Assembly: GCA_018269055.1 (NCBI GenBank)
Contig: JAFDVI010000019.1
Location: forward strand, 186,001-250,000
Direction: 5' to 3'
Length of the DNA: 64,000 nt
Origin: Acidobacteriota bacterium
GTDB taxonomy: Bacteria > Acidobacteriota > Blastocatellia > RBC074
The position numbers were made by a program, and so were the translations under genes. Below the pieces are notes generated by a model that did not search any database, was not told the origin of the DNA, and was given only the letters and a program-made list of their open reading frames with translations. Every line of letters starts with the position of its first letter. Position 1 is the first letter of the stretch. This document shows positions 17,414 through 27,147 of this stretch, one piece after another.

Positions 17414-18439
17414 ATGTCAGATCGTATTACACAACTGCGAGCGGATTTCGACCGTGAATTGGCGGCAGCGACCAGTGAAACCGAAGCGACTGCATTGCGT
17501 GACCGCTGGGTTGGACGCAAAAGCGGCTTGCTGACTGCCGAAATGAAAACGCTTGGCAAGCTTTCGCCTGAAGAGCGAAAAACTGTCGGCGCGCAACTAA
17601 ACGAGTTGAAAGCAAATGTTGAATCGGCAATCGAAACATTGCTGGAAGGTTTTGCCGCCAAGCGCGAAGCCGGGCAGCTTGCCAAAGAGCGCATTGACGT
17701 GACGCTGCCCGGTCGCAGAATTCAAGCGGGGCACCTGCATCCAATCACCTTGCTGCGCCACCGTATTGAAGACATCTTTGTTTCGATGGGCTACGAAATT
17801 GAAGACGGGCCGGAAATCGAGACGAATTTCTACAACTTCGACGCGTTGAATATTCCAGCGAATCATCCGGCGCGCAGCTCGCAAGATACGTTTTATTTGA
17901 CCGATAAACTGGCGCTGCGTTCCCAAACTTCGACGATGCAGATTCACGCGATGCAAAAGCGAACGCCGCCTTTGCGTGTTGCTGCACCGGGCAGAGTCTT
18001 TCGTCGCGACACGCCCGACGCTACACACAACCCGATGTTCTATCAGGTTGAAGGCTTATTGATTGATCGTGGCATCACGCTTGGCGATTTGAAAGGCACA
18101 GTTGAAGAGTTTGTTCGCCGCTTGTTCGGCCCGGAAACGCAAACGCGCTTTCGACCTTCGTACTTTCCTTTCGTCGAACCCGGAGCCGAAATTGATTACA
18201 CCTGCTTCAAATGCGGCGGCGGCGGTTGCCGCGTTTGCAAGGGCTCCGGCTGGATCGAAATGGGTGGTTCAGGAATGGTGCATCCGAACGTACTTCGCGT
18301 TGTCGGCATTGATCCTGAAGAGTTCACAGGTTTCGCATTCGGCTTGGGGCTGGATCGCTTGTGCGCACTAATGTATGGCCTGGACGACATTCGGCTGCTG
18401 TACGAAAACGACGTCCGGTTTCTGGAACAATTCAGCTAA
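17414..18439 (+). CDS. pheS: Phenylalanine--tRNA ligase alpha subunit
   Basis: A 341-residue catalytic subunit of the heterotetrameric PheRS. An N-terminal coiled-coil arm (1-95) leads into the class II core: [12 protein letters not shown], motif 2 [18 protein letters not shown] and motif 3 [20 protein letters not shown] CxxC...CxxC insert ([14 protein letters not shown]) precedes GMVHPNVL; such a zinc-like loop occurs in a subset of bacterial PheS. It aminoacylates tRNA-Phe together with PheT, encoded 1.35 kb downstream. Unusually, two unrelated genes separate the subunits. Confidence 0.97.
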   Translation: MSDRITQLRADFDRELAAATSETEATALRDRWVGRKSGLLTAEMKTLGKLSPEERKTVGAQLNELKANVESAIETLLEGFAAKREAGQLAKERIDVTLPGRRIQAGHLHPITLLRHRIEDIFVSMGYEIEDGPEIETNFYNFDALNIPANHPARSSQDTFYLTDKLALRSQTSTMQIHAMQKRTPPLRVAAPGRVFRRDTPDATHNPMFYQVEGLLIDRGITLGDLKGTVEEFVRRLFGPETQTRFRPSYFPFVEPGAEIDYTCFKCGGGGCRVCKGSGWIEMGGSGMVHPNVLRVVGIDPEEFTGFAFGLGLDRLCALMYGLDDIRLLYENDVRFLEQFS

Positions 18440-18443
18440 CTCT

Positions 18444-19223
18444 ATGAAGCGCAAAGTTTCGGAATTTGCATACGGCTTTGTTTTGACGCACGAACTGGTG
18501 CGCGGCTACGGTTATTTGCCGACGGATGTTCCTTTGCCCGGAACGGAAAGGAAACGGAAAAAAGCCAAAGCCGCTGACGAACCGGAACCTGCGCCGCCGA
18601 AAGGTTATCCGCTGCTTTTGCAGTTCAAAGCCAGCGAATATATGAAGCGCAAAAACGCCGGTGAATCGAAACTGGTGGGCTTGCCGTATTTTCGCTTTCC
18701 GATTTATCGCAAAACGCAATCCAACCAGCACCAATTGCTGGCAGAGTTGGAAAAGCGCGGCTGTCTGGTTTATTACGCCACGCCGAAAATGCATGAAGCC
18801 GTCAACCTGAACGGCGCGTTTTTTGACGGGCGAGTTGTCGCTCACACATTGTTTATCAGCCCTGGCGAAATTGGCGAATTGCCCGACAACCAGAATCATC
18901 TGGTCGTTTTCAGTGGTACCACCAAGGACGTGTATTTCTGCTCGAAACCCAGACGGTTGGAACACGCGATTCACGGTGAAGATTTTGCCGAATCAATGCC
19001 GCAAGTTCTGGCTTCGCGTGAGCCGGAAGTCCTGGACGATGCTTGTTTTCACAGGCTGGCCAGCGAGATGGTTTCGCTGGTTTCGCCCAACCGCAGAATC
19101 TTCGACGAACTTTCACGCGGCAAATTCGAAATGACTCCGGCGACTTTTGCTAACTACCTGGCGCGGACGTTGTTTGATTGCGAGTTGCTGGTCATCCCAG
19201 TCAAACAGGAGGAGGAAGTATGA
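18444..19223 (+). CDS. Unknown protein inserted between pheS and pheT
   Basis: A 259-residue soluble protein I do not recognise. ATG 18444 is four bases after the pheS stop, so it is co-transcribed. Features: a basic and proline-rich segment (33-55), then [13 protein letters not shown] (55-67), [20 protein letters not shown] (81-100), the strand [13 protein letters not shown] (106-118) and a C-terminal helical part. No signal peptide or membrane helix. The QFK triad followed by a helix with a [10 protein letters not shown] pattern is reminiscent of the (E/Q)xK half of PD-(D/E)xK nuclease folds, but this is weak. The following gene overlaps its stop by 4 bases. Function unknown. Confidence 0.75.
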   Translation: MKRKVSEFAYGFVLTHELVRGYGYLPTDVPLPGTERKRKKAKAADEPEPAPPKGYPLLLQFKASEYMKRKNAGESKLVGLPYFRFPIYRKTQSNQHQLLAELEKRGCLVYYATPKMHEAVNLNGAFFDGRVVAHTLFISPGEIGELPDNQNHLVVFSGTTKDVYFCSKPRRLEHAIHGEDFAESMPQVLASREPEVLDDACFHRLASEMVSLVSPNRRIFDELSRGKFEMTPATFANYLARTLFDCELLVIPVKQEEEV

Positions 19224-19774
19224 GAACTCTGTTTATCGTACTGCTGTTTAGAGCCTCTTTTTTACTGCAAGGCTTACCAATTCCACAGGAGCAGAAGCGA
19301 GAGCCGCAAACAATTTCTACGGAGCCAAAAGAGGTTGTTGCTGAGTTGCGGCGCGGTGAAACAAAGCTCTTAGAAGTTCGAGGGATACTCACATACACAC
19401 CGACAGAAGCGAATTATGATGATACGACGACTGGAAATCTTTTTTTCAAGCTTGACGAAAAACAACGTTTGCAGATCAGCAATGTTGTGAAGAGAGTTAT
19501 AGCTGATATACCTGAAGACGTAACGATCAAAGGGATTCGGGGCATTTTCGAAAAGCATGCTAAGTGTCCTGATCTTCGTTACGAATTTAGGCCACAAAAA
19601 GTCGAAGTGGGTGATGCGATGCTACACTTCGGAAGTTTTGTGGTGAGTTTCAAGGAAACAGAACAAGAACTGTCACAACTGTTTTGCCGATGGGCCAAAG
19701 TAATTGAAGGTGGGCGAAGCCACCCACCAATCCGAATAGTCAACGCGTTGCTTAAAGGCGAAAAGATCGATTAA
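19220..19774 (+). CDS. Unknown exported protein upstream of pheT
   Basis: A 184-residue protein not recognised. The ATG overlaps the previous stop (ATGA) and follows a strong AGGAGGAGGA. Residues 1-19 are hydrophobic ([17 protein letters not shown]), consistent with a signal peptide or anchor. The rest is charged, with [40 protein letters not shown] and two or three cysteines (KCPDLRY, LFCRW). It has a lower GC content and different codon use compared with pheS and pheT, suggesting later insertion. pheT begins 11 bases downstream. Confidence 0.7.
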   Translation: MRTLFIVLLFRASFLLQGLPIPQEQKREPQTISTEPKEVVAELRRGETKLLEVRGILTYTPTEANYDDTTTGNLFFKLDEKQRLQISNVVKRVIADIPEDVTIKGIRGIFEKHAKCPDLRYEFRPQKVEVGDAMLHFGSFVVSFKETEQELSQLFCRWAKVIEGGRSHPPIRIVNALLKGEKID

Positions 19775-19785
19775 TTATTGTACTT

Positions 19786-21849
19786 ATGAAAATCAGCTAC
19801 AACTGGCTAAAAGAATTTGTGGATTTGGATTTGTCGCCACGCGATCTGGCGACGGAGCTAACGATGGCGGGATTGGCCGTGGATGCGGTCGAAGAACATG
19901 GCGATGATTTCGTGTTGGAATTTGATCTGACCTCCAATCGGCCTGACTGTTTGTCGCATTTGGGCATCGCGCGCGAAGCAGCGGCAGTCACGGGCAAATC
20001 TTTGGAGATGCCGGATGTCGTGACCGGACGGTTGAGCGATGTGCCGACAAAGGCCGGCGAGGTGACTTCGGTTGAGATTTTGAATCCTGATCTTTGCCCG
20101 CGCTATTCGGCTCGGATTATCAAAGGCGTGAAGATTGGCCCTTCGCCGGAATGGTTGGTCAAACGTCTGGAAGTGATGGGGCAGCGCAGTGTCAACAACG
20201 TTGCGGACATCACCAATTACGTAATGTTGGAATTGGGACAGCCGCTGCACGCGTTTGATCTGGCAATGCTAAAGGGGCAGCAAATTATTGTTCGCACTGC
20301 GCTAGACGGCGAAAAGATGACGACGCTGGATGGCGAAGAGCGCACGCTGACTTCACAAATGCTGGTCATTGCCGACGCTGTACGCGCAGTTGCGCTGGGT
20401 GGCATCAAGGGCGGAGAAGATTCCGGCATCTCGGAGAAAACCGTGGACGTGTTGCTTGAAGCAGCGTACTTCACGCCCGCGCAAGTGCGGGCGACTTCAA
20501 AAGCGTTGGGGCTAAGCACGGAAGCTTCGTATCGGTTCGAGCGCGGAACCGATCCGGAAATTGTTCCCGTGGCGTCAGCACGGGCGGCGGCGATGATTGC
20601 CGAAATTGCTGGCGGACAGGTGTTGAGCGGCATCGTGGACGTTTATCCGCAAAAAGCGCAGACGCACAAAATCAAAATGCGCCGCGCGCGGTACCAGCAC
20701 TTGACCGGCTTACAGATTGAACTTGGCGAAGCTGAACAGATTTTGCGCTCGCTCGGTTTTGAGGTTGAAGCTGACATTGAAAAGGATTTGCTACGCGCCG
20801 TCGCTCCAACCTGGCGCATTGATGTTTCGATTGAAGAGGATTTGATCGAAGAAGTCGCGCGCATTTCCGGGTATGACAAATTGAAAACAACGCTGCCGGG
20901 CAGCGCCGGAGCCGGAGCGTATTTACCCGGCGAAAACGGTCGTCGAGCGGCTCGCAGGGTTTTGACTGGCTTGGGCTACAACGAAGCGGTCAGTTTCAGT
21001 TTCGTCAATGCCGAAGCCGATGCGCGTTTGAGTGATGCGGTCGAATCGGCTCGGTTGGAATTGCAAAATCCGATTGATGAAACTGCCGGGCACATGCGCA
21101 CGACGTTGCTGGGCGGATTGTTGAAAGCGTTGGAGCATAATTTCAATTACGGTTCGCGCAATGTGCGGTTATTTGAGATCGGCAAATGCTTTCTGGACGA
21201 AGGTGGCGAACGACCGACGGAAATCGAACGGCTGGCGTTGATTTGCACGGGCGCGCGGAATGAAAACGATTGGCAAGCGGCCAGCACACGCATGGATTTC
21301 TTCGATGTGAAAGGCGCAGTCGAATCCGTCCTTGAAAGTTTGGGATTGTCGCCGCTTCAATTTTCTCTTGTGGAAACTGTTCCGCACTTGCATCCGGGGC
21401 GTACTGCATTACTATCGCTGGGTGATCAAACGGTCGGGCAAGTCGGGCAGCTTCATCCCCGCATTGCTGCCGAATACAAATTCAAACAACCTGTTTTTGT
21501 CGCCGAATTGAATCTGAACACGCTGTTGAACGCGGATCGGATGGAAGTTCGCTATCAACCGCTGCCGAAATTCCCGACGGCTGTGCGCGATCTGGCGCTG
21601 TTGATTGATACGAGTGTTTCGCTGGCAGCCATTGAGCAGGCGGTCAACGATCTGGCCATTCCGGAACTGGTTGGCTTCAAGTTATTCGATTTATATGCGG
21701 GCCAGGAATTGCCGGCGGGCAAACATTCGATAGCTTTATCCTTGCGCTATCGGGCAATGGATCGCACGCTGACGGACGAAGAAGTGACAGCGATGCACGA
21801 ACGGATCGTCCAGAAACTGAAACAGGAATTTTTGGCGGAAGTACGATGA
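19786..21849 (+). CDS. pheT: Phenylalanine--tRNA ligase beta subunit, short form
   Basis: A 687-residue beta subunit of PheRS. Domains: N-terminal core (1-150, [14 protein letters not shown]..., [19 protein letters not shown]), B3/B4 editing domain (to about 290), B5 (about 290-360), catalytic-like class II core (about 370-590) and the C-terminal FDX-ACB anticodon domain (about 595-687, [15 protein letters not shown]). Compared with the ~795-residue E. coli protein, the OB-fold tRNA-binding (EMAP-like) insert normally found after residue 40 is missing: [14 protein letters not shown] runs straight into [14 protein letters not shown]. Its stop overlaps the next ATG (ATGA), linking it to the cell-division genes. 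Confidence 0.96.
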   Translation: MKISYNWLKEFVDLDLSPRDLATELTMAGLAVDAVEEHGDDFVLEFDLTSNRPDCLSHLGIAREAAAVTGKSLEMPDVVTGRLSDVPTKAGEVTSVEILNPDLCPRYSARIIKGVKIGPSPEWLVKRLEVMGQRSVNNVADITNYVMLELGQPLHAFDLAMLKGQQIIVRTALDGEKMTTLDGEERTLTSQMLVIADAVRAVALGGIKGGEDSGISEKTVDVLLEAAYFTPAQVRATSKALGLSTEASYRFERGTDPEIVPVASARAAAMIAEIAGGQVLSGIVDVYPQKAQTHKIKMRRARYQHLTGLQIELGEAEQILRSLGFEVEADIEKDLLRAVAPTWRIDVSIEEDLIEEVARISGYDKLKTTLPGSAGAGAYLPGENGRRAARRVLTGLGYNEAVSFSFVNAEADARLSDAVESARLELQNPIDETAGHMRTTLLGGLLKALEHNFNYGSRNVRLFEIGKCFLDEGGERPTEIERLALICTGARNENDWQAASTRMDFFDVKGAVESVLESLGLSPLQFSLVETVPHLHPGRTALLSLGDQTVGQVGQLHPRIAAEYKFKQPVFVAELNLNTLLNADRMEVRYQPLPKFPTAVRDLALLIDTSVSLAAIEQAVNDLAIPELVGFKLFDLYAGQELPAGKHSIALSLRYRAMDRTLTDEEVTAMHERIVQKLKQEFLAEVR

Positions 21850-22121
21850 CACTGTCGGGGTTGGAAAAATTCTCTCACCTGGAAGACAAGATTCATCGAG
21901 CAGTGGAACTGTGCCGTACCCTCAAGCAGGAAAAGGAACTGCTCGAAGGCGAACTGGAACGGGCACGCCAGGCGCTGGCCGATGAAGCTGTCGAAAAGGA
22001 ACAGTTCCGCGCGCGCATAGAATTTCTGATGAAGGATCGGGATTCAATGAAGCTGAAGGTCGAAGCCATGCTCGACGCGATCGCGATGCTGGAACTGGAA
22101 GCCGACTCCGCGAAAAAGTGA
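21846..22121 (+). CDS. Short coiled-coil protein upstream of zapA
   Basis: A 91-residue protein predicted to be almost entirely alpha-helical coiled coil ([20 protein letters not shown] through [20 protein letters not shown]). The ATG overlaps the pheT stop by 4 bases and zapA follows after 6 bases. The pheT-coiled coil-zapA order recurs in several phyla, and the small protein could act like ZapB, cross-linking ZapA-FtsZ (inference from size, helicity and context). No sequence-level match to ZapB was made. Confidence 0.75.
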   Translation: MTLSGLEKFSHLEDKIHRAVELCRTLKQEKELLEGELERARQALADEAVEKEQFRARIEFLMKDRDSMKLKVEAMLDAIAMLELEADSAKK

Positions 22122-22127
22122 GGGCAG

Positions 22128-22430
22128 ATGGAAACTCCTCCGCAAACGGTCAATGTAAAAATCTATAACCAGACGTACCCGCTTCGCGTCAGTAATGGCG
22201 ACGTGGATCGAACGTTGCGATTGGCGGAGATCGTGGATCACCGTATGCGCGAACTGGCGGGAGGAAGTTTGACCGCGGATTCATTGAAGCTGGCGGTTCT
22301 GGCGGCGATATACATCGCCGACGAACTCGACCAGGCGAAAACGGATTACGAAAGATTGAACGGCGAGCTGATTTCCAGAAGCTCGAAATGCGCCGAAACA
22401 CTTGACCAGCTTCTGAAAAACGACACGTGA
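22128..22430 (+). CDS. zapA: Cell division protein ZapA
   Basis: A 100-residue ZapA homologue. The N-terminal globular part ([14 protein letters not shown], residues 8-21) is the ZapA signature, followed by [17 protein letters not shown] and a C-terminal helix suited to dimer/tetramer coiled-coil formation. ZapA binds FtsZ filaments and promotes Z-ring bundling in the cytoplasm (family knowledge). It is the last gene of the translation/division operon and is followed by a factor-independent terminator. Confidence 0.9.
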   Translation: METPPQTVNVKIYNQTYPLRVSNGDVDRTLRLAEIVDHRMRELAGGSLTADSLKLAVLAAIYIADELDQAKTDYERLNGELISRSSKCAETLDQLLKNDT

Positions 22431-22483
22431 TCTCAGCGCGGCGTTCGCAAATTTCACTGACCGAATCTCCTGATTACTGACCC

Positions 22484-22520
22484 AATTGTGAGAGCGTCAT
22501 TGTGTCGCTCCCAATTTTTT
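22484..22520 (+). terminator. Factor-independent terminator after zapA
   Basis: The stem AATTG plus GAGCG (22492-22496) pairs with CGCTC (22506-22510) plus CAATT and runs into TTTTTT (to 22520). It marks the end of the thrS-to-zapA group, and its T-run overlaps the region just upstream of the next ribosome site. Confidence 0.8.
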
Positions 22521-22533
22521 GACCGGAGGAAAT

Positions 22534-24264
22534 GTGAGAAAAACCATTTTGGCTTTGCTATTACTGTCATTGGTTGTGCTGGCTTCACAACCGATAACGC
22601 GGGCACAGCGCAAAGAGAGCAAAAACAATCCACCGACAGTATCGTTGTCGGCGGAAAAAGCTGCCGCCGAATTCGGCAACGTTGAAGGAATTACCGCCAA
22701 ACAGTTGCGGGAATTTTTGACCTTCATTGCGTCCGATGAACTGGAAGGCCGTGACACGCCTTCACGCGGATTGGACACTGCCGCCAAATTCATCGCATTC
22801 AATTTGTCGCGCTGGGGATTCAAACCGGCGGGCGACAACGGCACGTTTTTTCAGCATATCGGGTTGAAGCGAGGGCAGATTGATAAAGACCAGTCGAAAC
22901 TGGAACTGGGCGACTTAAGTTTCAAACTCGGCGAAGATTTTATTCCGCAGCCGATTATGGGCGAAGCGGTGGGCAGCCTGGTGTATGTCGGGCACGGCTT
23001 TGTCGTGAAAGCAAAGAACATCAATGCGTATGAAGGCATTGATGTAAAAGACAAAATCGTTGTATCGGTTGCCACCGCGAACTTCGTCACGCAGGCTGAC
23101 CTGAGCGGCGAGTTGGGCAAGGATTTTGATACCGCGGTGCATTACGCCACGACGCACGGAGCCAAAGCCGTAATCATTGTTCCTTCGCCGCAGATTCTGA
23201 ACAACTGGGGAATAATCTCTCGTCAGGCGATGGGCGGTGGACGCGTTTCCATTGAAGCAGCGCAAGAACCCGGCGGGCTGCCGGTCGTGATTGCCTCGAA
23301 AAAATTGGTCGAAGCCATTTTCCAAGGAGAAGAGATAGATGGCGCGTCCGTGCTGAATCAACCTGCAGAAGGAAAGTTCTCCCCCTCTTTTGCGCTCAAG
23401 CCGGAGAAACAGATCACCCTGGCGGTGAGGGGCTCTCTGGAATCGTTGCCGACGCAAAATGTCGTGGCGATCTGGGAAGGCTCCGACCCAACCTTGAAGG
23501 AAGAATATGTTGCGGTTGGCGCACATTACGACCACGTTGGCGTGCGACCGGATTCCGATGGCGGCAAAACGGACGGTTGGGCGCGATACAAAACGTTTCT
23601 TTCTTCCGCAGGTCGCCTGGGAGGCGCTGACAAATTGTGGAACGGCGCAGACGATGACGGTTCAGGCACGACCGGAGTACTGGCAATTGCCGAGGCCTTG
23701 TCCAAAGGGCCGCGCCCGAAACGCTCAGTGTTATTGGTGTGGCATTGCGGCGAAGAAAAAGGATTGTGGGGATCGGATTTCGTGACAGATCATCCGCCAG
23801 TGCCGCTCAAACAGATCATTGCGCAATTGAACATTGATATGATCGGGCGAAGCAAAAAAGAAGGCGACACCAATCAGCGCAATGCAAACCTGTCCGGAGC
23901 GAACGAAATTTATGTCATCGGCTCCAAGATGATGAGTTCGTATTTGTTCGCGGTCAGCGAGCAGGTCAACAAGTCGTATCTCAATTTGAACTTTAATTAC
24001 AAATACGACGATCCGAATGATCGCGAGCGGCTGTTTTACCGCAGCGATCATTTCAATTACGCGAAGAAGGGAATTCCGATCATCTTTTACTTCGACGGCG
24101 TTCACGAAGATTACCATCAGGCGACGGACCATCCGGACAAGATTGATTACGACAAGATGGAAAAAGTGGCGCGGACGGTGTTCGCGACCATGTGGAAGCT
24201 GACCAATTCATCGCAGCGCCCGAAAGTGGATCAACCGTTGCCGCCGCAGTTGAAAGGCAACTAA
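22534..24264 (+). CDS. Secreted M28-family zinc peptidase with PA-like insert
   Basis: A 576-residue exported aminopeptidase-type enzyme. Start chosen at GTG 22534 because GGAGG (22525-22529) lies just upstream. Signal peptide about 1-25. Residues about 130-300 look like a protease-associated domain (GSLVYVGHGFVVKAKNINAY, then THGAKAVIIVPSPQ). M28 metal ligands: VGAHYDHVG (His), GADDDGSGTTGV (Asp bridging), HCGEEKGLWGS (catalytic Glu pair), LNIDMIGR (Asp) and the final His in DYHQATDHPDKI. Full ligand set present, so it should be active. It probably releases N-terminal amino acids from peptides in the periplasm or medium. No partner genes adjacent. Confidence 0.93.
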   Translation: MRKTILALLLLSLVVLASQPITRAQRKESKNNPPTVSLSAEKAAAEFGNVEGITAKQLREFLTFIASDELEGRDTPSRGLDTAAKFIAFNLSRWGFKPAGDNGTFFQHIGLKRGQIDKDQSKLELGDLSFKLGEDFIPQPIMGEAVGSLVYVGHGFVVKAKNINAYEGIDVKDKIVVSVATANFVTQADLSGELGKDFDTAVHYATTHGAKAVIIVPSPQILNNWGIISRQAMGGGRVSIEAAQEPGGLPVVIASKKLVEAIFQGEEIDGASVLNQPAEGKFSPSFALKPEKQITLAVRGSLESLPTQNVVAIWEGSDPTLKEEYVAVGAHYDHVGVRPDSDGGKTDGWARYKTFLSSAGRLGGADKLWNGADDDGSGTTGVLAIAEALSKGPRPKRSVLLVWHCGEEKGLWGSDFVTDHPPVPLKQIIAQLNIDMIGRSKKEGDTNQRNANLSGANEIYVIGSKMMSSYLFAVSEQVNKSYLNLNFNYKYDDPNDRERLFYRSDHFNYAKKGIPIIFYFDGVHEDYHQATDHPDKIDYDKMEKVARTVFATMWKLTNSSQRPKVDQPLPPQLKGN

Positions 24265-24292
24265 ATCTTGCTTCGCTGAACGTGAAGCGTTG

Positions 24293-24329
24293 AATTTGGC
24301 CTGAACTAAACTCTGGTTCAGGCCAAATT
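24293..24329. terminator. Bidirectional terminator between convergent genes
   Basis: A perfect 14-pair stem: AATTTGGCCTGAAC (24293-24306) and GTTCAGGCCAAATT (24316-24329), with a 9-base loop. TTGTTTT follows on the plus strand and A/T-rich sequence on the other, so it can serve both the M28 gene and the DUF2490 gene. Confidence 0.9.
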
Positions 24330-24332
24330 GTT

Positions 24333-25016
24333 TTACAACGTGATTTTGAAAAGCGTGCCGATAGCATGAACATCGCCAGGACGCGCTCGCCCGTCATTTT
24401 GTCTCAGGTAAAACGTCTCAGCGTAAAACCTGGGCGTAAATTGTTTGAACACGCCTGCTGAGATTCGATTGCGAACCCAAGCGTCCACCAAAGTGCTATA
24501 CCAGACTTCGTCTGCGACATAGACTCTGAAGTTCAATGATCCAAGTTTCACCGGATGATCAATCTGTAAGCGATTCCGGTACATCACAAAATCATCCAAA
24601 GCGTGGCGAACCCGGCGCTCAATCAGATTGCGGTCTGTGAACGTGAATTTGCCCAGCGAAAATTTGCCCGTGAGGTTTAGCACCAGGCGATGTTCAAAAT
24701 TTTTGCGGGTCGGTGTGGGTTGTTGCGCGACATACAGGTAAGTCGGCATTACGGTCAGATGTTTGTTTAGTTTGAACGCAATGCCGGCGCCACCGCGTTC
24801 GTCAATGGGGCGCAACGAACTGGCAGAATTGCTGCCCGCACGCAAAACTCCCATAAAGATGAGATCGGTTTTCTTGTTGAGCGGAGCGATCAGGTGAAAT
24901 TCGTTCCATGACTGAATCTCTTTCTCTGGTTGGGAGGTCGGTTGAGACAGAGTTGGAATCGAAATCAGCCCGCATAGAAGTACGGCGAAGAAAAAGGAAC
25001 AAGAGCTAAGTTTCAT
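24333..25016 (-). CDS. DUF2490-type outer-membrane beta-barrel protein
   Basis: A 227-residue exported protein with a signal peptide (residues 1-24, FFFAVLLCGLISIPTLS). The mature part is a chain of alternating amphipathic strands (QSWNEFHLIAPLNKKTDLIF, LTVMPTYLYVAQQP, FEHRLVLNLTGKF, ERRVRHALDDFVMYRNRLQI), ending GTLFKITL, typical of small DUF2490 barrels of unknown function. It is transcribed alone and faces the M28 peptidase gene across the shared terminator. Confidence 0.8.
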   Translation of the reverse strand: MKLSSCSFFFAVLLCGLISIPTLSQPTSQPEKEIQSWNEFHLIAPLNKKTDLIFMGVLRAGSNSASSLRPIDERGGAGIAFKLNKHLTVMPTYLYVAQQPTPTRKNFEHRLVLNLTGKFSLGKFTFTDRNLIERRVRHALDDFVMYRNRLQIDHPVKLGSLNFRVYVADEVWYSTLVDAWVRNRISAGVFKQFTPRFYAETFYLRQNDGRARPGDVHAIGTLFKITL

Positions 25017-25069
25017 TCTGTAATTGGTTTGTGGTTAAAAGTGTTGGGATTATTTGCAAGTTGAGTGGC

Positions 25070-26035
25070 TCATTTCCGCTCTTTCCCGCTCACCACTGTC
25101 GCGCCTTCGGCCTTGCTCCATTCGGAAAACGAACCATCGTACATTTTGACGTCATATCCCAGGTACTTCAGCGTGAAGTACGAGTAGGACGCCTGCATCC
25201 CAGTGTTGCAGTATGTGATGGCTTTCTGATTCGGCTTCAAGCCTGCCTCCACAAACATTTTTTGAAGTTCGCTGGGTGGTTTCAGGGTTAAGTCGTTGGC
25301 GCTGGTTAATTGCTTCATCCAGAAGATGCTGGCGGCGCCGGGGATATGGCCTCCTCGCTGATTGGCGGCACCGGCGTTTGGAGCGCCGATGTACTGCTCT
25401 TCAGGCCGGGCATCAATGATGCTGACATCTGAGTCGGCAACGTTCGCCGCAATCCACGAAAGGTCGCGCATCGCATCCAGTTTGGCGACAACGTCAGGTT
25501 GCAATCGTGGCGTGAATTTTCCAGCTTGAGGAGTTGTGCTTTGGGTTTCAATTTGTCGCTTTTCGGCTTTCCATTTTTCCATTCCGCCGTCCAGTAAGGC
25601 GGCTCTGTGGCCGTGCCCCAGGTAATCCAGGGTGAAAAAGGCTCGTGCCGCAGCCAATCCGTTGTTTTCTCCGTAAATCACAATCCTGCCTTGATCGCCA
25701 ATTCCCGTATTTTCAAACAGTTTCTGTAACTGTTGTACAGGAGGTAACTCGTTGGCTACGCCTTCGCGCGTTGCCAGCAAATCAGCCAAACTGACAAACC
25801 GAGCGCCGGGAATGTGTCCGGACTCAAATGCTTTTCGGTCGCGCGCCACGTGCAGCACGAATACATTTTTATCGGTGAGATGTTTTGACAGCCAGTCGGT
25901 TGTGACCAGCATTTCAGTATGAATTTTGGGAGAGGGAGTGGTCTTGGGTTGAGCCAAAACTGACGGGGTCAAGCCCAAACACAACACAAATGCCGCCAGG
26001 AAAGACAATGGATAAATTCGCTTGATAGGTTTCAC
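25070..26035 (-). CDS. Exported tandem-rhodanese sulphurtransferase
   Basis: A 321-residue thiosulphate/3-mercaptopyruvate sulphurtransferase. Start taken as GTG at 26035 because AAGGAGC precedes it on the minus strand; the longer frame from 26146 lacks a ribosome site. Signal peptide about 1-28 (YPLSFLAAFVLCLGLTPSVL). Two rhodanese domains: the first (about 38-165) has a degenerate loop (YGENNG) without cysteine; the second (about 185-310) has the active-site loop CNTGMQAS with the catalytic cysteine and the CH2-like DARPEEQYIG. It would transfer sulphane sulphur in the periplasm, for example in cyanide or thiosulphate handling (family knowledge). Confidence 0.92.
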   Translation of the reverse strand: MKPIKRIYPLSFLAAFVLCLGLTPSVLAQPKTTPSPKIHTEMLVTTDWLSKHLTDKNVFVLHVARDRKAFESGHIPGARFVSLADLLATREGVANELPPVQQLQKLFENTGIGDQGRIVIYGENNGLAAARAFFTLDYLGHGHRAALLDGGMEKWKAEKRQIETQSTTPQAGKFTPRLQPDVVAKLDAMRDLSWIAANVADSDVSIIDARPEEQYIGAPNAGAANQRGGHIPGAASIFWMKQLTSANDLTLKPPSELQKMFVEAGLKPNQKAITYCNTGMQASYSYFTLKYLGYDVKMYDGSFSEWSKAEGATVVSGKERK

Positions 26036-26192
26036 GGTTGCTCCTTCCAGAGTTGAGAAATTTTTTGGTCGTGTGCCAAATGATTGCGTCTGATTTCGAG
26101 CCTGAATATACTCCCGGCCGTTCCACAACAAAACCATCATCCGCAATTCGTCCGCACTGTCTTTGGCAGATGAACCTTGTCTTCTTCAGACT

Positions 26193-27134
26193 ATGAAATT
26201 GCATTCACAGATCACATGTTGTCTGCTCGTTTTGGCTGTGGCGTTTCTAGCAGGCTGTAGCTCTACGAGTTCGCCCGCAAAGCCGCGCATCGCGTTGGTG
26301 ATGAAATCGCTGGCCAACGAGTTTTTCAAAACGATGCAGGACGGAGCGGCGGCGCATCAACAAATGCATGCATCGGAATACGATCTGATTGCCAATGGCA
26401 TCAAAGACGAAACCGATGTCGCGCGACAGGTTGAACTGGTGGAGCAAATGATTGCGCAACAGGTGCAAGCCATTGTGATTGCGCCCGCCGATTCCAAAGC
26501 ACTCATCGCCGTTTGCCAGCGCGCGCAAGCCGCAGGCATTGTCGTCATCAACATTGACAACAAACTTGACGCGGCGGTGCTGGCCGAACGCAATCTGCGC
26601 ATTCCCTTCGTCGGCCCGGACAACCGCAAAGGCGCGCGGTTGGCCGGAGAAGCATTGGCCAAACAGCTCAAACCCGGTGATCAAGTTGCGATTCTGGAAG
26701 GTGTGCCAACGGCGTTCAACGCCCAGCAACGCAAAGCAGGATTTGAAGACGCGATGAACGCTGCCGGAATGAACATCGTCAGTTCGCAATCCGCCAGTTG
26801 GGAAACCGCCAAGGCCAACCAAATCACGGCTTCGCTGTTGGTGGAAAAGCCTGAACTCAAAGCCATCCTGTGTGCCAACGACAGCATGGCGCTTGGCGCT
26901 GTGGCGGCAATCAAAGCCGCTGGCAAAACCGGACAAGTGCGCGTGATTGGTTTTGACAACATTCAGGCCGTACGGCCTTTGTTGCACGATGGACAGATGC
27001 TGGCGACCGTTGACCAGCACGGCGATCAACTGGCTGTGTTCGGCATTGAATACGCGCTGGAAGTTCTGAAAACCAAAACTCCGCCCGCCGACCGCGAAAC
27101 TGCGGTGGATTTGATTACAGCGACCACCAAATAG
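26193..27134 (+). CDS. Periplasmic sugar-binding lipoprotein (RbsB-like)
   Basis: A 313-residue substrate-binding protein of ABC import systems. ATG 26193 starts a lipoprotein signal with lipobox LAGC (cysteine at about residue 20). Two alpha/beta lobes carry the type I periplasmic-binding signatures: RIALVMKSLANEFFKTMQDG, IVIAPADSKALIAV, FVGPDNRKGARLAGEAL, CANDSMALGAVAAIK and VIGFDNIQAV. The nearest known relatives bind ribose, other pentoses or autoinducer-2. It is followed at 13 bases by the ADP-ribosylglycohydrolase gene and later by an RbsC-like permease, so the ligand may be ribose or a nucleoside derivative (inference). Confidence 0.9.
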   Translation: MKLHSQITCCLLVLAVAFLAGCSSTSSPAKPRIALVMKSLANEFFKTMQDGAAAHQQMHASEYDLIANGIKDETDVARQVELVEQMIAQQVQAIVIAPADSKALIAVCQRAQAAGIVVINIDNKLDAAVLAERNLRIPFVGPDNRKGARLAGEALAKQLKPGDQVAILEGVPTAFNAQQRKAGFEDAMNAAGMNIVSSQSASWETAKANQITASLLVEKPELKAILCANDSMALGAVAAIKAAGKTGQVRVIGFDNIQAVRPLLHDGQMLATVDQHGDQLAVFGIEYALEVLKTKTPPADRETAVDLITATTK

Positions 27135-27147
27135 CTGAGAGGTTCTC

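Noticed and set aside
18444-19223. Restriction or defence nuclease role for the gene after pheS
   Set aside because: Only a QFK triad hints at a PD-(D/E)xK fold; no second catalytic acidic motif was certain and no defence neighbours exist, so no function is claimed.
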